Made by a program: the position numbers and the translations under genes
Source of the DNA: Moryella indoligenes
GTDB lineage: Bacteria; Bacillota; Clostridia; Lachnospirales; Lachnospiraceae
DNA length: 64,000 bases
NCBI RefSeq assembly: GCF_030812885.1
Contig: NZ_JAUSTO010000007.1
Span: 1-64,000, forward strand
Direction: 5' to 3'
Notes under the pieces: generated by a model
Database searches by the model: none
Seen by the model: the letters and a program-made list of their open reading frames with translations, nothing else
What the model was told of the DNA's origin: nothing
Part shown: positions 15,337-24,234 of the stretch, one piece after another
How positions within the stretch are numbered: the first letter of the stretch is position 1
Layout of the letters: every line of letters starts with the position of its first letter

Positions 15337-16509
15337 ATGAACTATGCAGAGGAATCACTGAAGAAGCACTACGAGTGGAGGGGGAAGATCAGGGTCGAGA
15401 CCGATATCCCCGTGAAGACAGCGGAGGATCTCTCCCTCGCCTACACGCCGGGTGTCGCGGCACCCTGCCTGGAGATTCAGAAGGACGAAAGCAGGTCCTA
15501 CGAGCTCACGCGCCGCTGGAATCTCTGCGCTGTGGTTACCGACGGCAGTGCGGTGCTGGGGCTCGGCGATATAGGCCCTGAAGCGGGCATGCCGGTGATG
15601 GAGGGAAAGTGCGTGCTCTTCAAAAGTTTCGGCGATGTGGATGCTTTTCCGCTCTGTGTGAAGTCAAAGGATGTGGACGAAATCGTGAATACGGTGCGCC
15701 TGATCTCCGGTTCCTTCGGTGGTGTGAATCTGGAGGATATCGCTGCACCGCGCTGCTTTGAGATTGAGCGTAAGCTGAAGGAGTGCTGCGATATCCCAAT
15801 CTTTCATGACGATCAGCACGGCACGGCGATCGTGGTGCTCTCAGGTCTCATCAATGCGCTGAAGGTCGTGGGAAAGAAGAAGGAAGAGGTTCGTGTCGTG
15901 GTGAACGGCGCGGGCAGTGCCGGTATCGCGGTGTCAAAGCTTCTTCTCGCCTACGGCTTCAAAAATCTGATACTCTGCGACCGCTATGGTATTATGTCCT
16001 CCGCTTACGAGGGGCTGAACTGGGCGCAGCAGGAGATGCTCGCCGTGACCAATCGGGAGGACAAAAAGGGGACGCTTGCGGACGCGCTGGCTGGTGCGGA
16101 TATCTTTCTTGGCTTCTCCCGCCCGGAGATGGTGAGCATTGATATGGTAAAGAGCATGAACCGGGATGCGATTGTCTTTGCCTGCGCAAATCCTACCCCT
16201 GAGATATTCCCGGAGGACGCAAAGCGGGGCGGCGCGCGGGTCGTCGCCACCGGGCGGAGCGACTATCCGAACCAGATCAACAATGTGCTCGTATTTCCGG
16301 GCGTGTTCCGCGGGGCCTTTGATGTCCGCGCGCGTGATATCAATGAGGAGATGAAGATGGCGGCGGCCATCGCGATAGCCGGCATCATTCCCGAGGAGGA
16401 GCTGGACGCGGAACATATCATTCCGAAGCCCTTTGATCCGAGGGTGCGTGAGGCTGTCGCTGTGGCAGTTGCGGAGGCCGCACGGGAGAGCGGTGTCGCA
16501 AGAATATAA
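15337..16509 (+). CDS. NAD(P)-dependent malic enzyme
   Basis: 390 residues, the short bacterial form without the phosphotransacetylase extension. It oxidises malate to pyruvate and CO2 with reduction of NAD(P). Visible: YTPGVAAPCLEI with the proton-donor Tyr, the VVTDGSAVLGLGDIGPEAG loop, metal and catalytic residues in FHDDQHGTA, the Rossmann motif VNGAGSAGIA, and FACANPTPEI with PNQINNVLVFPG. AGAAGGAG precedes the ATG. It stands alone just upstream of the fatty-acid operon; supply of reducing power for that pathway is possible but unproven. Cofactor choice cannot be settled by eye. Confidence 0.92.
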   Translation: MNYAEESLKKHYEWRGKIRVETDIPVKTAEDLSLAYTPGVAAPCLEIQKDESRSYELTRRWNLCAVVTDGSAVLGLGDIGPEAGMPVMEGKCVLFKSFGDVDAFPLCVKSKDVDEIVNTVRLISGSFGGVNLEDIAAPRCFEIERKLKECCDIPIFHDDQHGTAIVVLSGLINALKVVGKKKEEVRVVVNGAGSAGIAVSKLLLAYGFKNLILCDRYGIMSSAYEGLNWAQQEMLAVTNREDKKGTLADALAGADIFLGFSRPEMVSIDMVKSMNRDAIVFACANPTPEIFPEDAKRGGARVVATGRSDYPNQINNVLVFPGVFRGAFDVRARDINEEMKMAAAIAIAGIIPEEELDAEHIIPKPFDPRVREAVAVAVAEAARESGVARI

Positions 16510-16544
16510 AAGTCGGCTCATATTGTTTCTTTTTCGACAGTTCA

Positions 16545-16565
16545 GACAAATGATGATGATTTGTC
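16545..16565. promoter_or_regulatory. Palindromic operator candidate before fabH
   Basis: GACAAAT GATGATG ATTTGTC, a perfect 7-bp inverted repeat with a 7-base spacer, ending 2 bp before the -35 box of the fab promoter. Position and symmetry suit a dimeric repressor or activator of fatty-acid synthesis. The half-site differs from the FabT/FapR boxes I know, and no regulator gene sits in this cluster. Confidence 0.4.
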
Positions 16566-16567
16566 TA

Positions 16568-16597
16568 TTGACAGTACTGGAGAAAAACGTTTATGAT
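16568..16597 (+). promoter_or_regulatory. Promoter of the fab operon
   Basis: Perfect -35 TTGACA (16568-16573), 18-bp spacer, -10 TATGAT (16592-16597), 45 bp before fabH. Confidence 0.75.
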
Positions 16598-16641
16598 TTG
16601 CGCGGAACAGGGGTCGGGGAAGCCCGGCTGACAGGAGGACT

Positions 16642-17589
16642 ATGAAGCTTTATTTTGCCGGAACAGGAGCTGCAATGCCGGAGAGGGTCGTGACAAACGA
16701 AGATCTCTCCAGACTGATTGATACCAGCGACGAGTGGATCTTCAGCCGCACCGGGATACATCAGCGCCACATTGCAGGGGAGAAGGATAATATCGCGGTA
16801 TATGCCGAGCGCGCCGCGCGCGAGGCGATGGAGGAGGCGGGAGTAGCCCCGGAGGAGCTCGGCCTTATCATCATGGGAACCGCGACGGACGGAAATGTCA
16901 CACCGAGTGCGGCCTGCCAGGTACAGGCGCTGCTCGGAGCAAAGAACGCCTTCTGCTTTGACCTCAATGCGGCCTGTGCGGGCTTCCTTTATTCGCTCAG
17001 GACTGCGGAGGCGCTCATGCGGACGGGAGATATCGGCACGGCGCTGGTGATAGGCGGAGATCTCGTATCGCACTATGTGAACTGGCAGGACAGAACGACC
17101 TGTGTGCTCTTCGGGGATGCTGTGGGAGCGGTGGTGCTGAAAAAGGGCGAAGCAGAGGAATGTGGAGATATTCTCGGCAGCGTGCTGGGCTCAGACGGCG
17201 CACGGGGACATAATCTCGTGGCGCGTACCGATGTAGATGATCACTACATCCGCATGAACGGGCAGGAAGTATTCCGCTTCGCAGTGCGCACGGTCCCGGC
17301 GAGTATAGAGAAGGTACTTTCAGAGACCGGAATCCGCAAGGAGGAGATACGCCACTATGTTCTCCATCAGGCGAATGCGCGCATCATTGAATCTGTCGCA
17401 AAATACCTGAAGGAGCCAATTGAGAAGTTTCCGATGAATCTGAGCGACACAGCGAATACCTCGGCTGGAAGCATCCCGACGCTCTTAAACCGGATGAACC
17501 GAGAGGGGCAGCTTAAGAGAGGGGATTACCTCGTACTCGCGGGCTTTGGCGGCGGACTCACCTGGGGTGCAAGCGTGATCCGCTATTGA
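16642..17589 (+). CDS. fabH: 3-oxoacyl-ACP synthase III
   Basis: 315 residues. It starts fatty-acid synthesis by condensing an acyl-CoA primer with malonyl-ACP. The Cys-His-Asn triad is visible: Cys112 in NAACAGF, His in LHQANARI, and Asn in DTANTSAGSIP; GFGGGLTWG closes the protein. ACAGGAGG precedes the ATG. First gene of the operon; the whole run to accDA is on one strand with short or no gaps. Confidence 0.96.
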   Translation: MKLYFAGTGAAMPERVVTNEDLSRLIDTSDEWIFSRTGIHQRHIAGEKDNIAVYAERAAREAMEEAGVAPEELGLIIMGTATDGNVTPSAACQVQALLGAKNAFCFDLNAACAGFLYSLRTAEALMRTGDIGTALVIGGDLVSHYVNWQDRTTCVLFGDAVGAVVLKKGEAEECGDILGSVLGSDGARGHNLVARTDVDDHYIRMNGQEVFRFAVRTVPASIEKVLSETGIRKEEIRHYVLHQANARIIESVAKYLKEPIEKFPMNLSDTANTSAGSIPTLLNRMNREGQLKRGDYLVLAGFGGGLTWGASVIRY

Positions 17590-17656
17590 CGAAGTGATGC
17601 AGATCGTTTAAAAATGAATGGATAAATAAAAAACAAATATTCAGGAGGATTTTAAA

Positions 17657-17890
17657 ATGTTTGATAAGGTTAAGCAGATGATTGCAGAGCAGCTGAGCGC
17701 GGATGCGGCTTCCATCACAGAGGAGACTTCCTTTAAGGATGATCTGGGAGCAGATTCCCTGGACCTCTTTGAGCTGGTTATGGCGATGGAGGACGAGTTT
17801 AATGTCGAGATTCCGACGGATGATCTTGAGAATCTGCTCACTGTGGGCGATGTTATGAAGTATCTGAAGGATAAGGGCATCGAGGAATGA
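17657..17890 (+). CDS. acpP: Acyl carrier protein
   Basis: 77 residues, acidic, four-helix type. Ser34 in GADSLDLFEL is the phosphopantetheine attachment site. It carries the growing acyl chain between all enzymes encoded around it. CAGGAGG lies upstream. Its stop overlaps the fabK start by 4 bp (ATGA). Confidence 0.97.
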   Translation: MFDKVKQMIAEQLSADAASITEETSFKDDLGADSLDLFELVMAMEDEFNVEIPTDDLENLLTVGDVMKYLKDKGIEE

Positions 17891-18825
17891 AAACCAGAGT
17901 TACGGAGCTCCTAGGGGTCGAGTATCCTATCGTCCAGGGGGGCATGGCGTGGGTCGCCGAGCAGCACCTCGCGGCAGCGGTGAGCGCTGCCGGCGGGCTG
18001 GGGCTGATCGGCGGCGCCAGTGCGCCGGGCGAGGTGGTACGGAACATGATTCGCGATGTGCGGAGCATGACAGACCGGCCCTTCGGCGTGAATGTGATGC
18101 TGATGTCTCCGCACGCGGCGGATGTGGCCCGCGTGGTGCTGGAGGAAGGTGTGAAGGTTGTGACGACCGGTGCGGGCGTTCCCGATAAGTACATCAGGGA
18201 CTGGAAGGCCGCCGGTGTCCGTGTGATTCCGGTTGTGGCGAGTGTCGCGCAGGCGCGGCTCATGGAGCGTCTCGGTGCGGATGCAGTCGTTGCGGAGGGA
18301 ACAGAGTCCGGCGGGCACATCGGAGAGGCGACGACCATGACCCTGCTTCCGCAGGTCGCGGACGCAGTGAGCATACCCGTGATTGCAGCCGGAGGTATCG
18401 CCGACGGCAGAGGCATGATGGCAGCGTTCATGCTTGGCGCGGAGGGAGTACAGCTCGGAACCCGCTTTGTGGCGAGCACAGAGGCAGTGGTCGCGGATGC
18501 CTACAAGCAGCGCATTGTGAAGGCGAAGGATATAGACAGTGCAGTCACCGGGAGATCCCACGGACATCCGGTTCGCTGCCTGAGAAACGATATGACCCGT
18601 GAGTACGCGCGGCTGGAGGAGGAGGGAAAGAGCTTTGAGGAGCTTGAGTATCTGACGCTGGGATCTCTGAGGCGTGCGGTGCAGGAGGGCGATATTAAGA
18701 ACGGCACGGTGATGGCCGGACAGATCGCCGGATTGGTGAAGGATGTAAAGCCCTGCGCGAAGATCATCCGGGATATGATGAATGAATTCCGCGCGCTGGC
18801 AGGAAAGGCGGCGGATTATGAGTAA
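17887..18825 (+). CDS. fabK: Enoyl-ACP reductase II (FabK)
   Basis: 312 residues, FMN-dependent enoyl-ACP reductase of the nitronate monooxygenase-like TIM-barrel family, the last reductive step of chain elongation. Signatures: LLGVEYPIVQGGMAWV at the N-terminus, the glycine-rich GGLGLIGG, EGTESGGHIGE with the conserved His, and VIAAGGIADGRG with GAEGVQLGTRF for phosphate binding of FMN. FabK replaces FabI here, as in streptococci and many Clostridia, implying low triclosan sensitivity of this step. It overlaps acpP by 4 bp and fabD by 8 bp. Confidence 0.95.
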   Translation: MKTRVTELLGVEYPIVQGGMAWVAEQHLAAAVSAAGGLGLIGGASAPGEVVRNMIRDVRSMTDRPFGVNVMLMSPHAADVARVVLEEGVKVVTTGAGVPDKYIRDWKAAGVRVIPVVASVAQARLMERLGADAVVAEGTESGGHIGEATTMTLLPQVADAVSIPVIAAGGIADGRGMMAAFMLGAEGVQLGTRFVASTEAVVADAYKQRIVKAKDIDSAVTGRSHGHPVRCLRNDMTREYARLEEEGKSFEELEYLTLGSLRRAVQEGDIKNGTVMAGQIAGLVKDVKPCAKIIRDMMNEFRALAGKAADYE

Positions 18826-19723
18826 GACAGCATTTCTTTTTCCCGGTCAGGGTTCTCAGAAGTGCGGCATGGCAAAGAGCTTTTATGACAGCGACTGCGA
18901 CGCACGTGCTGTATTTGACATGGCCTCGGAGCTTCTGTCCATCGATATGGCGGCGCTCTGCTTTGAAGAAAATGACAGACTGGATCTGACAGAGTACACG
19001 CAGTCCGCCATGGTCACGGCCGGAATTGCCATGCTGAAGGCAATTGAAAAGCGCGGAAAGAAGGCGGAGGTCTGTGCGGGACTGAGCCTCGGAGAGTACG
19101 AGGCGCTCTATTACTCCGGTATTCTCAGCGCAGAGGACGCTATCGCGACTGTGCGGAGACGCGGCATTCTCATGGCGGAGGCAGTGCCTGCGGGGGTAGG
19201 CGCAATGGCGGCGGTGCTCGGCGCAGAGGCGGCGCTCATTGAGGAGACGCTTGCTCCGATTGATGAGGTCTGGATTGCCAATTACAACTGCCCCGGACAG
19301 ATCGTGATTTCCGGTCGCAAAGAGGCAGTAGATACAGCTGCAGCGGCGCTGAAGACCGCCGGCGCGAAGCGCGTGCTTCCGCTGAATGTGAGCGGCCCAT
19401 TCCACTCCGGTATGCTCGCGGAGGCGGGGCAGAAGCTCGACGACTTTCTTTCTGAAATCACCTTTCACAAACCATCTATTCCGTACGTCGCAAATTTCAC
19501 AGGAAGCTATGTTGAAGATGAGACACTGGTCAGAGACCTCTTGAAGAAGCAGGTCTCAGGTTCCGTGCGCTTTGAGCAGAGCCTCCGCGCGATGATCACA
19601 GACGGTGTGGATACTTTTGTAGAGATAGGCCCGGGCAAGTCTCTGAGCGGCTTTGTGAAGAAGATCGACAGAAACCTTACCACCATCAATATAGAGACAG
19701 CAGAGGATATGGAGAAGCTATGA
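18818..19723 (+). CDS. fabD: Malonyl-CoA:ACP transacylase
   Basis: 301 residues from the ATG at 18818 (MSKTAFLFPGQGSQ). An in-frame ATG at 18782 is rejected since it adds a tail inside fabK. It moves malonyl from CoA to ACP. Active-site Ser in AGLSLGEYEAL, His in NVSGPFHSGML, and the GQGSQ loop are present. It overlaps fabK (8 bp) and fabG (4 bp), which suggests coupled translation. Confidence 0.95.
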   Translation: MSKTAFLFPGQGSQKCGMAKSFYDSDCDARAVFDMASELLSIDMAALCFEENDRLDLTEYTQSAMVTAGIAMLKAIEKRGKKAEVCAGLSLGEYEALYYSGILSAEDAIATVRRRGILMAEAVPAGVGAMAAVLGAEAALIEETLAPIDEVWIANYNCPGQIVISGRKEAVDTAAAALKTAGAKRVLPLNVSGPFHSGMLAEAGQKLDDFLSEITFHKPSIPYVANFTGSYVEDETLVRDLLKKQVSGSVRFEQSLRAMITDGVDTFVEIGPGKSLSGFVKKIDRNLTTINIETAEDMEKL

Positions 19724-20466
19724 GTAAGCTGAGTGGAAAGACTGCGCTGGTCACCGGCGCTTCGAGAGGGATCGGACGCGCCATTGCACTGCGCCTTGCG
19801 GCGGAGGGAGCGGCGGTTGCCATCAACTACAACGGTTCTGCGGAGAAGGCGGAGGCAGTGGCGGAGGAGATTCGTGCGGCCGGCGGAACGGCGTCTGTGT
19901 TTCAGGCGGACGTCGCGGATGCGGCCTCTGTCGCAGCGATGTTTGAGCGCTTTTTTGAGGAGTTTCAGCGCCTGGATATTCTGGTGAACAATGCCGGCAT
20001 TACCCGTGACGCTCTGCTCATTGGCATGAAGGAGACGCAGTTTGATGAGGTGATTGCGGCCAATCTGAAGGGATGCTTTCTCTGCACCCAGCTCGCGGCG
20101 AAGAGAATGATACGCCAGAGAAGCGGACGCATCATCAATATTTCTTCTTATTCCGGGCTTCACGGCAATGCGGGGCAGATGAACTATGCGGCGAGCAAGG
20201 CAGGCGTGGTGGGAATGACAAAGACGGCGGCGCGTGAGCTCGGCGGCAGGGGTATCACGGTCAATGCAATTGCTCCGGGCATGGTGGAGACAGATATGAC
20301 GGCGGCACTCTCCGGGAAGGCGCGCGAGGCGATACTCGCGCAGGTTCCGCTGCAGCGCATGGGATGCGCAGAGGAGATCGCGGCAGCGGCAGCATTTCTC
20401 GCAGGAGATGAGGCGGCTTATATCACGGGGCAGGTGCTGTCCGTGGACGGCGGATTGTCGATCTGA
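19720..20466 (+). CDS. fabG: 3-oxoacyl-ACP reductase
   Basis: 248 residues, short-chain dehydrogenase fold. It reduces 3-oxoacyl-ACP with NADPH. Visible: TGASRGIGRAIA (cofactor), NNAGITRD, catalytic Ser in INISSYSG, Tyr and Lys in YAASKAG, and the C-terminal ITGQVLSVDGG. It overlaps fabD by 4 bp. Confidence 0.97.
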   Translation: MSKLSGKTALVTGASRGIGRAIALRLAAEGAAVAINYNGSAEKAEAVAEEIRAAGGTASVFQADVADAASVAAMFERFFEEFQRLDILVNNAGITRDALLIGMKETQFDEVIAANLKGCFLCTQLAAKRMIRQRSGRIINISSYSGLHGNAGQMNYAASKAGVVGMTKTAARELGGRGITVNAIAPGMVETDMTAALSGKAREAILAQVPLQRMGCAEEIAAAAAFLAGDEAAYITGQVLSVDGGLSI

Positions 20467-20538
20467 GGCAGAGCCTCAAGGGTATACAGAAAGATGCAGC
20501 AGGTAAACATGCTTTAGGAGTCAGGAGAAGAGCGGCAG

Positions 20539-21783
20539 ATGATGGATAGAAGAAGAGTTGTAGTGACAGGTCTCGGCGCTGTGACGCCCACCGGCATCGG
20601 GGTTGAGAATTTCTGGAATTCCTGCAAAGAAGGCGCTGTGGGAATCGGGGCGATCACGCAGTTTGATACGACGGAGTACAAGGTGAAGCTCGCGGCGGAG
20701 GTCAAAGGCTTTGATCCAAAGCTCTTCATGGATCCGAAATCTGCGCGCAGAATGGAGCGCTTCTCACAGTTTGCGGTTGCGGCTTCAAAGGAGGCAATGC
20801 AGGACAGCGGCATTCAGATGGAACAGGAGGATCCGTTCCTGGTGGGCTGTGCAATCGGCTCCGGAATCGGATCGCTGCAGGCGGTGGAGCGCGAGTGTAA
20901 GCGCCTCGCGGAGAAGGGGCCGGGCATGGTAGGTCCGATGTTCATTCCAATGATGATTGCCAATATGGCCGCGGGAAATGTTGCCATCCAGCTGGGCCTT
21001 AAGGGGAAGAATATCAATGTCGTGACGGCCTGCGCTTCCGGCACGCACAATATCGGCGAGGCATTTCGGAGCATTGCCTGCGGTGAGGCAGATGTGATGC
21101 TTGCGGGCGGTGCAGAGGCCTGCATCACCACAATCGGCGTCGCCGGCTTCACTCAGCTCACAGCGCTTAACACAACGGAGGATCCGGCGCACGCGTCCAT
21201 TCCCTTTGATCGGGACAGAGCGGGCTTTGTGATCGGCGAGGGCGCGGGTATCCTTGTGCTGGAGGAGCTGGAGCACGCGAAAAAGCGCGGGGCAAAGATC
21301 TATGCGGAGCTTGCGGGCTACGGTGCGACCTGTGACGCACATCATATCACCGCGCCAGTGGAGGACGGATCGGGTGCGACGGTGGCAATGCGCTTATGCA
21401 TGCGCGATGCGGGCCTCGCGCCGGAGGACATTGACTATATCAATGCGCACGGAACCTCCACGCAGCTGAATGATCTCTCTGAGACGAAGGCGATCAAGCT
21501 TGCGTTTGGCGATCAGGCGAAGCGCCTTAAGATCAGCTCCACCAAGTCCATGATAGGCCATCTTCTCGGTGCCGCGGGCGGTGTCGAGGGCGTGGTTCTC
21601 GCAAAGACTGTGCAGGAGGGCTTCATGCATATGACCGCAGGTCTTCAGAACAATGATCCGGAGTGCGATCTGGATTATTTGAAGGGGGCGGGGCTGGAGG
21701 CTCCGGTGCGCGCGGCGATCAGCAGCTCTTTGGGCTTTGGCGGACATAATGCGGCGATACTCATGAGAAAGTACGAGGCGTAA
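20539..21783 (+). CDS. fabF: 3-oxoacyl-ACP synthase II
   Basis: 414 residues. Elongating ketosynthase with Cys-His-His: Cys in VTACASGTHNIG, His in INAHGTSTQLND, and His in MIGHLLGAAGG; the C-terminal SSLGFGGHNA is also present. A 72-bp gap after fabG contains no terminator. The preferred start is the ATG at 20539; the adjacent ATG at 20542 gives a product one residue shorter. Confidence 0.97.
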   Translation: MMDRRRVVVTGLGAVTPTGIGVENFWNSCKEGAVGIGAITQFDTTEYKVKLAAEVKGFDPKLFMDPKSARRMERFSQFAVAASKEAMQDSGIQMEQEDPFLVGCAIGSGIGSLQAVERECKRLAEKGPGMVGPMFIPMMIANMAAGNVAIQLGLKGKNINVVTACASGTHNIGEAFRSIACGEADVMLAGGAEACITTIGVAGFTQLTALNTTEDPAHASIPFDRDRAGFVIGEGAGILVLEELEHAKKRGAKIYAELAGYGATCDAHHITAPVEDGSGATVAMRLCMRDAGLAPEDIDYINAHGTSTQLNDLSETKAIKLAFGDQAKRLKISSTKSMIGHLLGAAGGVEGVVLAKTVQEGFMHMTAGLQNNDPECDLDYLKGAGLEAPVRAAISSSLGFGGHNAAILMRKYEA

Positions 21784-21786
21784 GAA

Positions 21787-22212
21787 ATGCTTGGAATCAG
21801 AGAAATTCAGGAGATCATTCCGCATCGGCACCCCTTTTTATTGGTGGATTGCATTGAGGAGCTGGCCCCGGGCGAGCGCGCTGTGGGCTACAAGGCGGTG
21901 AGCTTTGACGAGCCCTATTTCGTGGGGCATTTCCCGGAAGAACCGGTGATGCCGGGTGTGCTTATCATCGAGGCACTGGCGCAGACCGGCGCAGTGGCCA
22001 TTCTCGCAAAGGAGGAGAATCGCGGAAAAACCGCTTATTTCGGCGCAGTGGATCATGCGCGCTTCCGCCGCAAGGTGGTGCCGGGCGACAGACTGAAGCT
22101 GGTCTGTGAGATTTTGAAGGTCAGGGGTCCGGTGGGAAAGGGACGTGCAACTGCTTATGTAGAGGATGAGAAGGCTGTAGAGGCGGAGATTACCTTTATT
22201 CTCGGAAAGTGA
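21787..22212 (+). CDS. fabZ: 3-hydroxyacyl-ACP dehydratase
   Basis: 141 residues, hot-dog fold. Catalytic His is in IPHRHPFLLVD and Glu in HFPEEPVMPGVLIIEALAQ. It follows fabF by 3 bp. In the usual Bacillota order accB precedes and accC follows fabZ; both are missing here. Confidence 0.96.
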   Translation: MLGIREIQEIIPHRHPFLLVDCIEELAPGERAVGYKAVSFDEPYFVGHFPEEPVMPGVLIIEALAQTGAVAILAKEENRGKTAYFGAVDHARFRRKVVPGDRLKLVCEILKVRGPVGKGRATAYVEDEKAVEAEITFILGK

Positions 22213-22222
22213 AAGTGAGCTT

Positions 22223-24046
22223 ATGCTGATTGATTTTATAAAGAAGAATGCAGGAAGACAGGAATCGTCGAGTCCGGTCTGGAAGTGCAAGAAGTGCGGT
22301 GCTACTGTTGAATCGCGCGAGATACGCCGGAACTACTACGCCTGCCCGGAGTGTGGCGCTTATGTGCGTATTCATGCGTATCGCCGTATTAAGCTGCTGG
22401 CGGATGAAGGCAGCTTTGAGGAGTGGAACCGCGAGCTGGAGTCGGTGAACCCGCTGGATTTTCCGGAGTACGAGCAGAAGGTCTGGGAGACGCGGGAGGC
22501 AACCTCCCTGAATGAGGCGGTCGTCACCGGAAAGATTACACTGGACGGCGTTGCCTGTGCGATCGGCGTCTGCGACGCGCGCTACATGATGAGCTCCATG
22601 GGACATAACATGGGGGAGAAGATCGCACGGATGGCGGAGCGCGCTGCCGAGGAGCAGCTTCCTGTGATTCTCTTCGCCTGCTCAGGGGGGGCGAGAATGC
22701 AGGAGGGTATCATCTCCCTCATGCAGATGGTGAAGACCTCTGAGGCGATCGGCAGACTGCAGGAGAGTGGTCAGCTCTTCATTTCTGTTCTGACAGATCC
22801 GACGATGGGCGGTGTCACAGCGAGTTTTGCGATGCTCGGGGATATCATTCTCGCGGAGCCCGGTGCACTGATCGGCTTCACGGGTCAGCGCGTGATACAG
22901 CAGACGATAGGCGGAAAGCTCCCGGAGGGCTTTCAGAGAGCGGAGTTTCTCTTAAAACATGGCTTTGCAGATGCCATTGTGGAGAGACGGGATCAGAGGG
23001 CGGTGCTTTCCGCCCTGCTGCGGCTGCACGTTCCGGGAGCAATGGAGCTCTCCGGAGATGCTGCGATGGAGATGCCGGCGTTTACAGATATGCTGCGCGG
23101 AAGCGTGGGAGCAGTCGGAGCTGCGGCCAATGTCGGCATGAAGTTGAGCTCCCAGGCAATATCTGCGCTTCAGCGTGTGGCCTTTGGAAAGCGCGGCAGG
23201 GAATACACCTCTCTCTGGCAGCGCGCTGCGGTGCAGGAGGAGCAGAGTGCTGCGGCAAATCAGAGGCGCACAGCCTGGGAGACAGTGAAGCTCTCCCGTG
23301 CGAAGGACAGAGCGCATGCGCTGGATTACATCATGGCGCTCTTTCCTGACTTTTTCGAGCTTCACGGAGACCGCTGTTTTGGAGATGATGAGGCGGTAGT
23401 CGGTGGAATCGCTTCCTTCCACGGGATTCCTGTGACGGTTGTGGGCATACAGAAGGGACGGGACTTTAACGACAATAAGCGGAGAAACTTCGGCATGCCG
23501 AACCCGGAGGGCTACAGAAAGGCTCTGCGGCTCTTAAAGCAGGCGGAGCGCTTCCACAGACCGGTGATCTGCTTTGTGGATACGCCCGGTGCGTACTGTG
23601 GTGTCGGTGCGGAGGAGCGCGGACAGGGACAGGCAATCGCGGAGAATCTTCAGAAGCTCGCGGCGCTGAAGACGCCGATTCTCTCCATTGTGATCGGCGA
23701 GGGCTCCAGCGGAGGTGCACTGGGGCTGGCGACAGCGGATGAGGTCTGGATGATGGAGAACGCAGTCTATTCCATTCTCTCTCCCGAGGGCTTTGCGGCC
23801 ATTCTCTACCGCGATGCGAAGCAGTGTGAGCTGGCAGCGGAGAATATGCGGATGACCTCTGCGGATCTTCTGGAGCTCGGCGTGATCGAGCGCATCATCC
23901 CGGAGAAGGAACCCGTGACAGTGGAGAATGTCGCGACGATTACAGAGCAGCTCGATCCGGAGATTCTTGAGTTTATCGGGAAGTACGCGGAGATGAGCGC
24001 CGAGGAGCTCAGGAACCATCGCTACGACCGTTACAGAAAGTTCTGA
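22223..24046 (+). CDS. accDA: Fused acetyl-CoA carboxylase carboxyltransferase (AccD-AccA)
   Basis: 607 residues joining two subunits that are normally separate. Residues 1 to about 285 are the beta subunit (AccD), with its zinc finger (Cys22, Cys25, Cys41, Cys44), FACSGGARMQEG and DPTMGGVTASFA. About 340-607 are the alpha subunit (AccA), with LHGDRCFGDDEAVVGG, FVDTPGAYCGVGAEERGQG and IGEGSSGGALGL. A linker of about 50 residues (GMKLSSQAIS to EEQSAAANQ) joins them with no internal stop. It transfers CO2 from carboxybiotin to acetyl-CoA, making malonyl-CoA. The alpha half lacks part of the N-terminal region that stand-alone AccA proteins have. The last gene of the operon. Confidence 0.93.
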   Translation: MLIDFIKKNAGRQESSSPVWKCKKCGATVESREIRRNYYACPECGAYVRIHAYRRIKLLADEGSFEEWNRELESVNPLDFPEYEQKVWETREATSLNEAVVTGKITLDGVACAIGVCDARYMMSSMGHNMGEKIARMAERAAEEQLPVILFACSGGARMQEGIISLMQMVKTSEAIGRLQESGQLFISVLTDPTMGGVTASFAMLGDIILAEPGALIGFTGQRVIQQTIGGKLPEGFQRAEFLLKHGFADAIVERRDQRAVLSALLRLHVPGAMELSGDAAMEMPAFTDMLRGSVGAVGAAANVGMKLSSQAISALQRVAFGKRGREYTSLWQRAAVQEEQSAAANQRRTAWETVKLSRAKDRAHALDYIMALFPDFFELHGDRCFGDDEAVVGGIASFHGIPVTVVGIQKGRDFNDNKRRNFGMPNPEGYRKALRLLKQAERFHRPVICFVDTPGAYCGVGAEERGQGQAIAENLQKLAALKTPILSIVIGEGSSGGALGLATADEVWMMENAVYSILSPEGFAAILYRDAKQCELAAENMRMTSADLLELGVIERIIPEKEPVTVENVATITEQLDPEILEFIGKYAEMSAEELRNHRYDRYRKF

Positions 24047-24066
24047 ATATAGGCTTATGGCTATGG

Positions 24067-24098
24067 AAAGCTGCCGGGTGAATAACCTCGCAGCTTTT
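24067..24098 (+). terminator. Terminator of the fab operon
   Basis: AAAGCTGC (24067-24074) pairs with GCAGCTTT (24090-24097), followed by TGCTTTTC, 20 bp after the accDA stop. Confidence 0.65.
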
Positions 24099-24234
24099 GC
24101 TTTTCAATCCAATAAAGATTTGAAAAAGAAGCTCAAATAGTATAAACTATGCCCATACGACAGTCGGGAGAGCGCAGAGTGTGCAGAGCACTTTTTGTTT
24201 CGCACTCAAGGCTCTTGTGGAATGGAGGTGTGGA

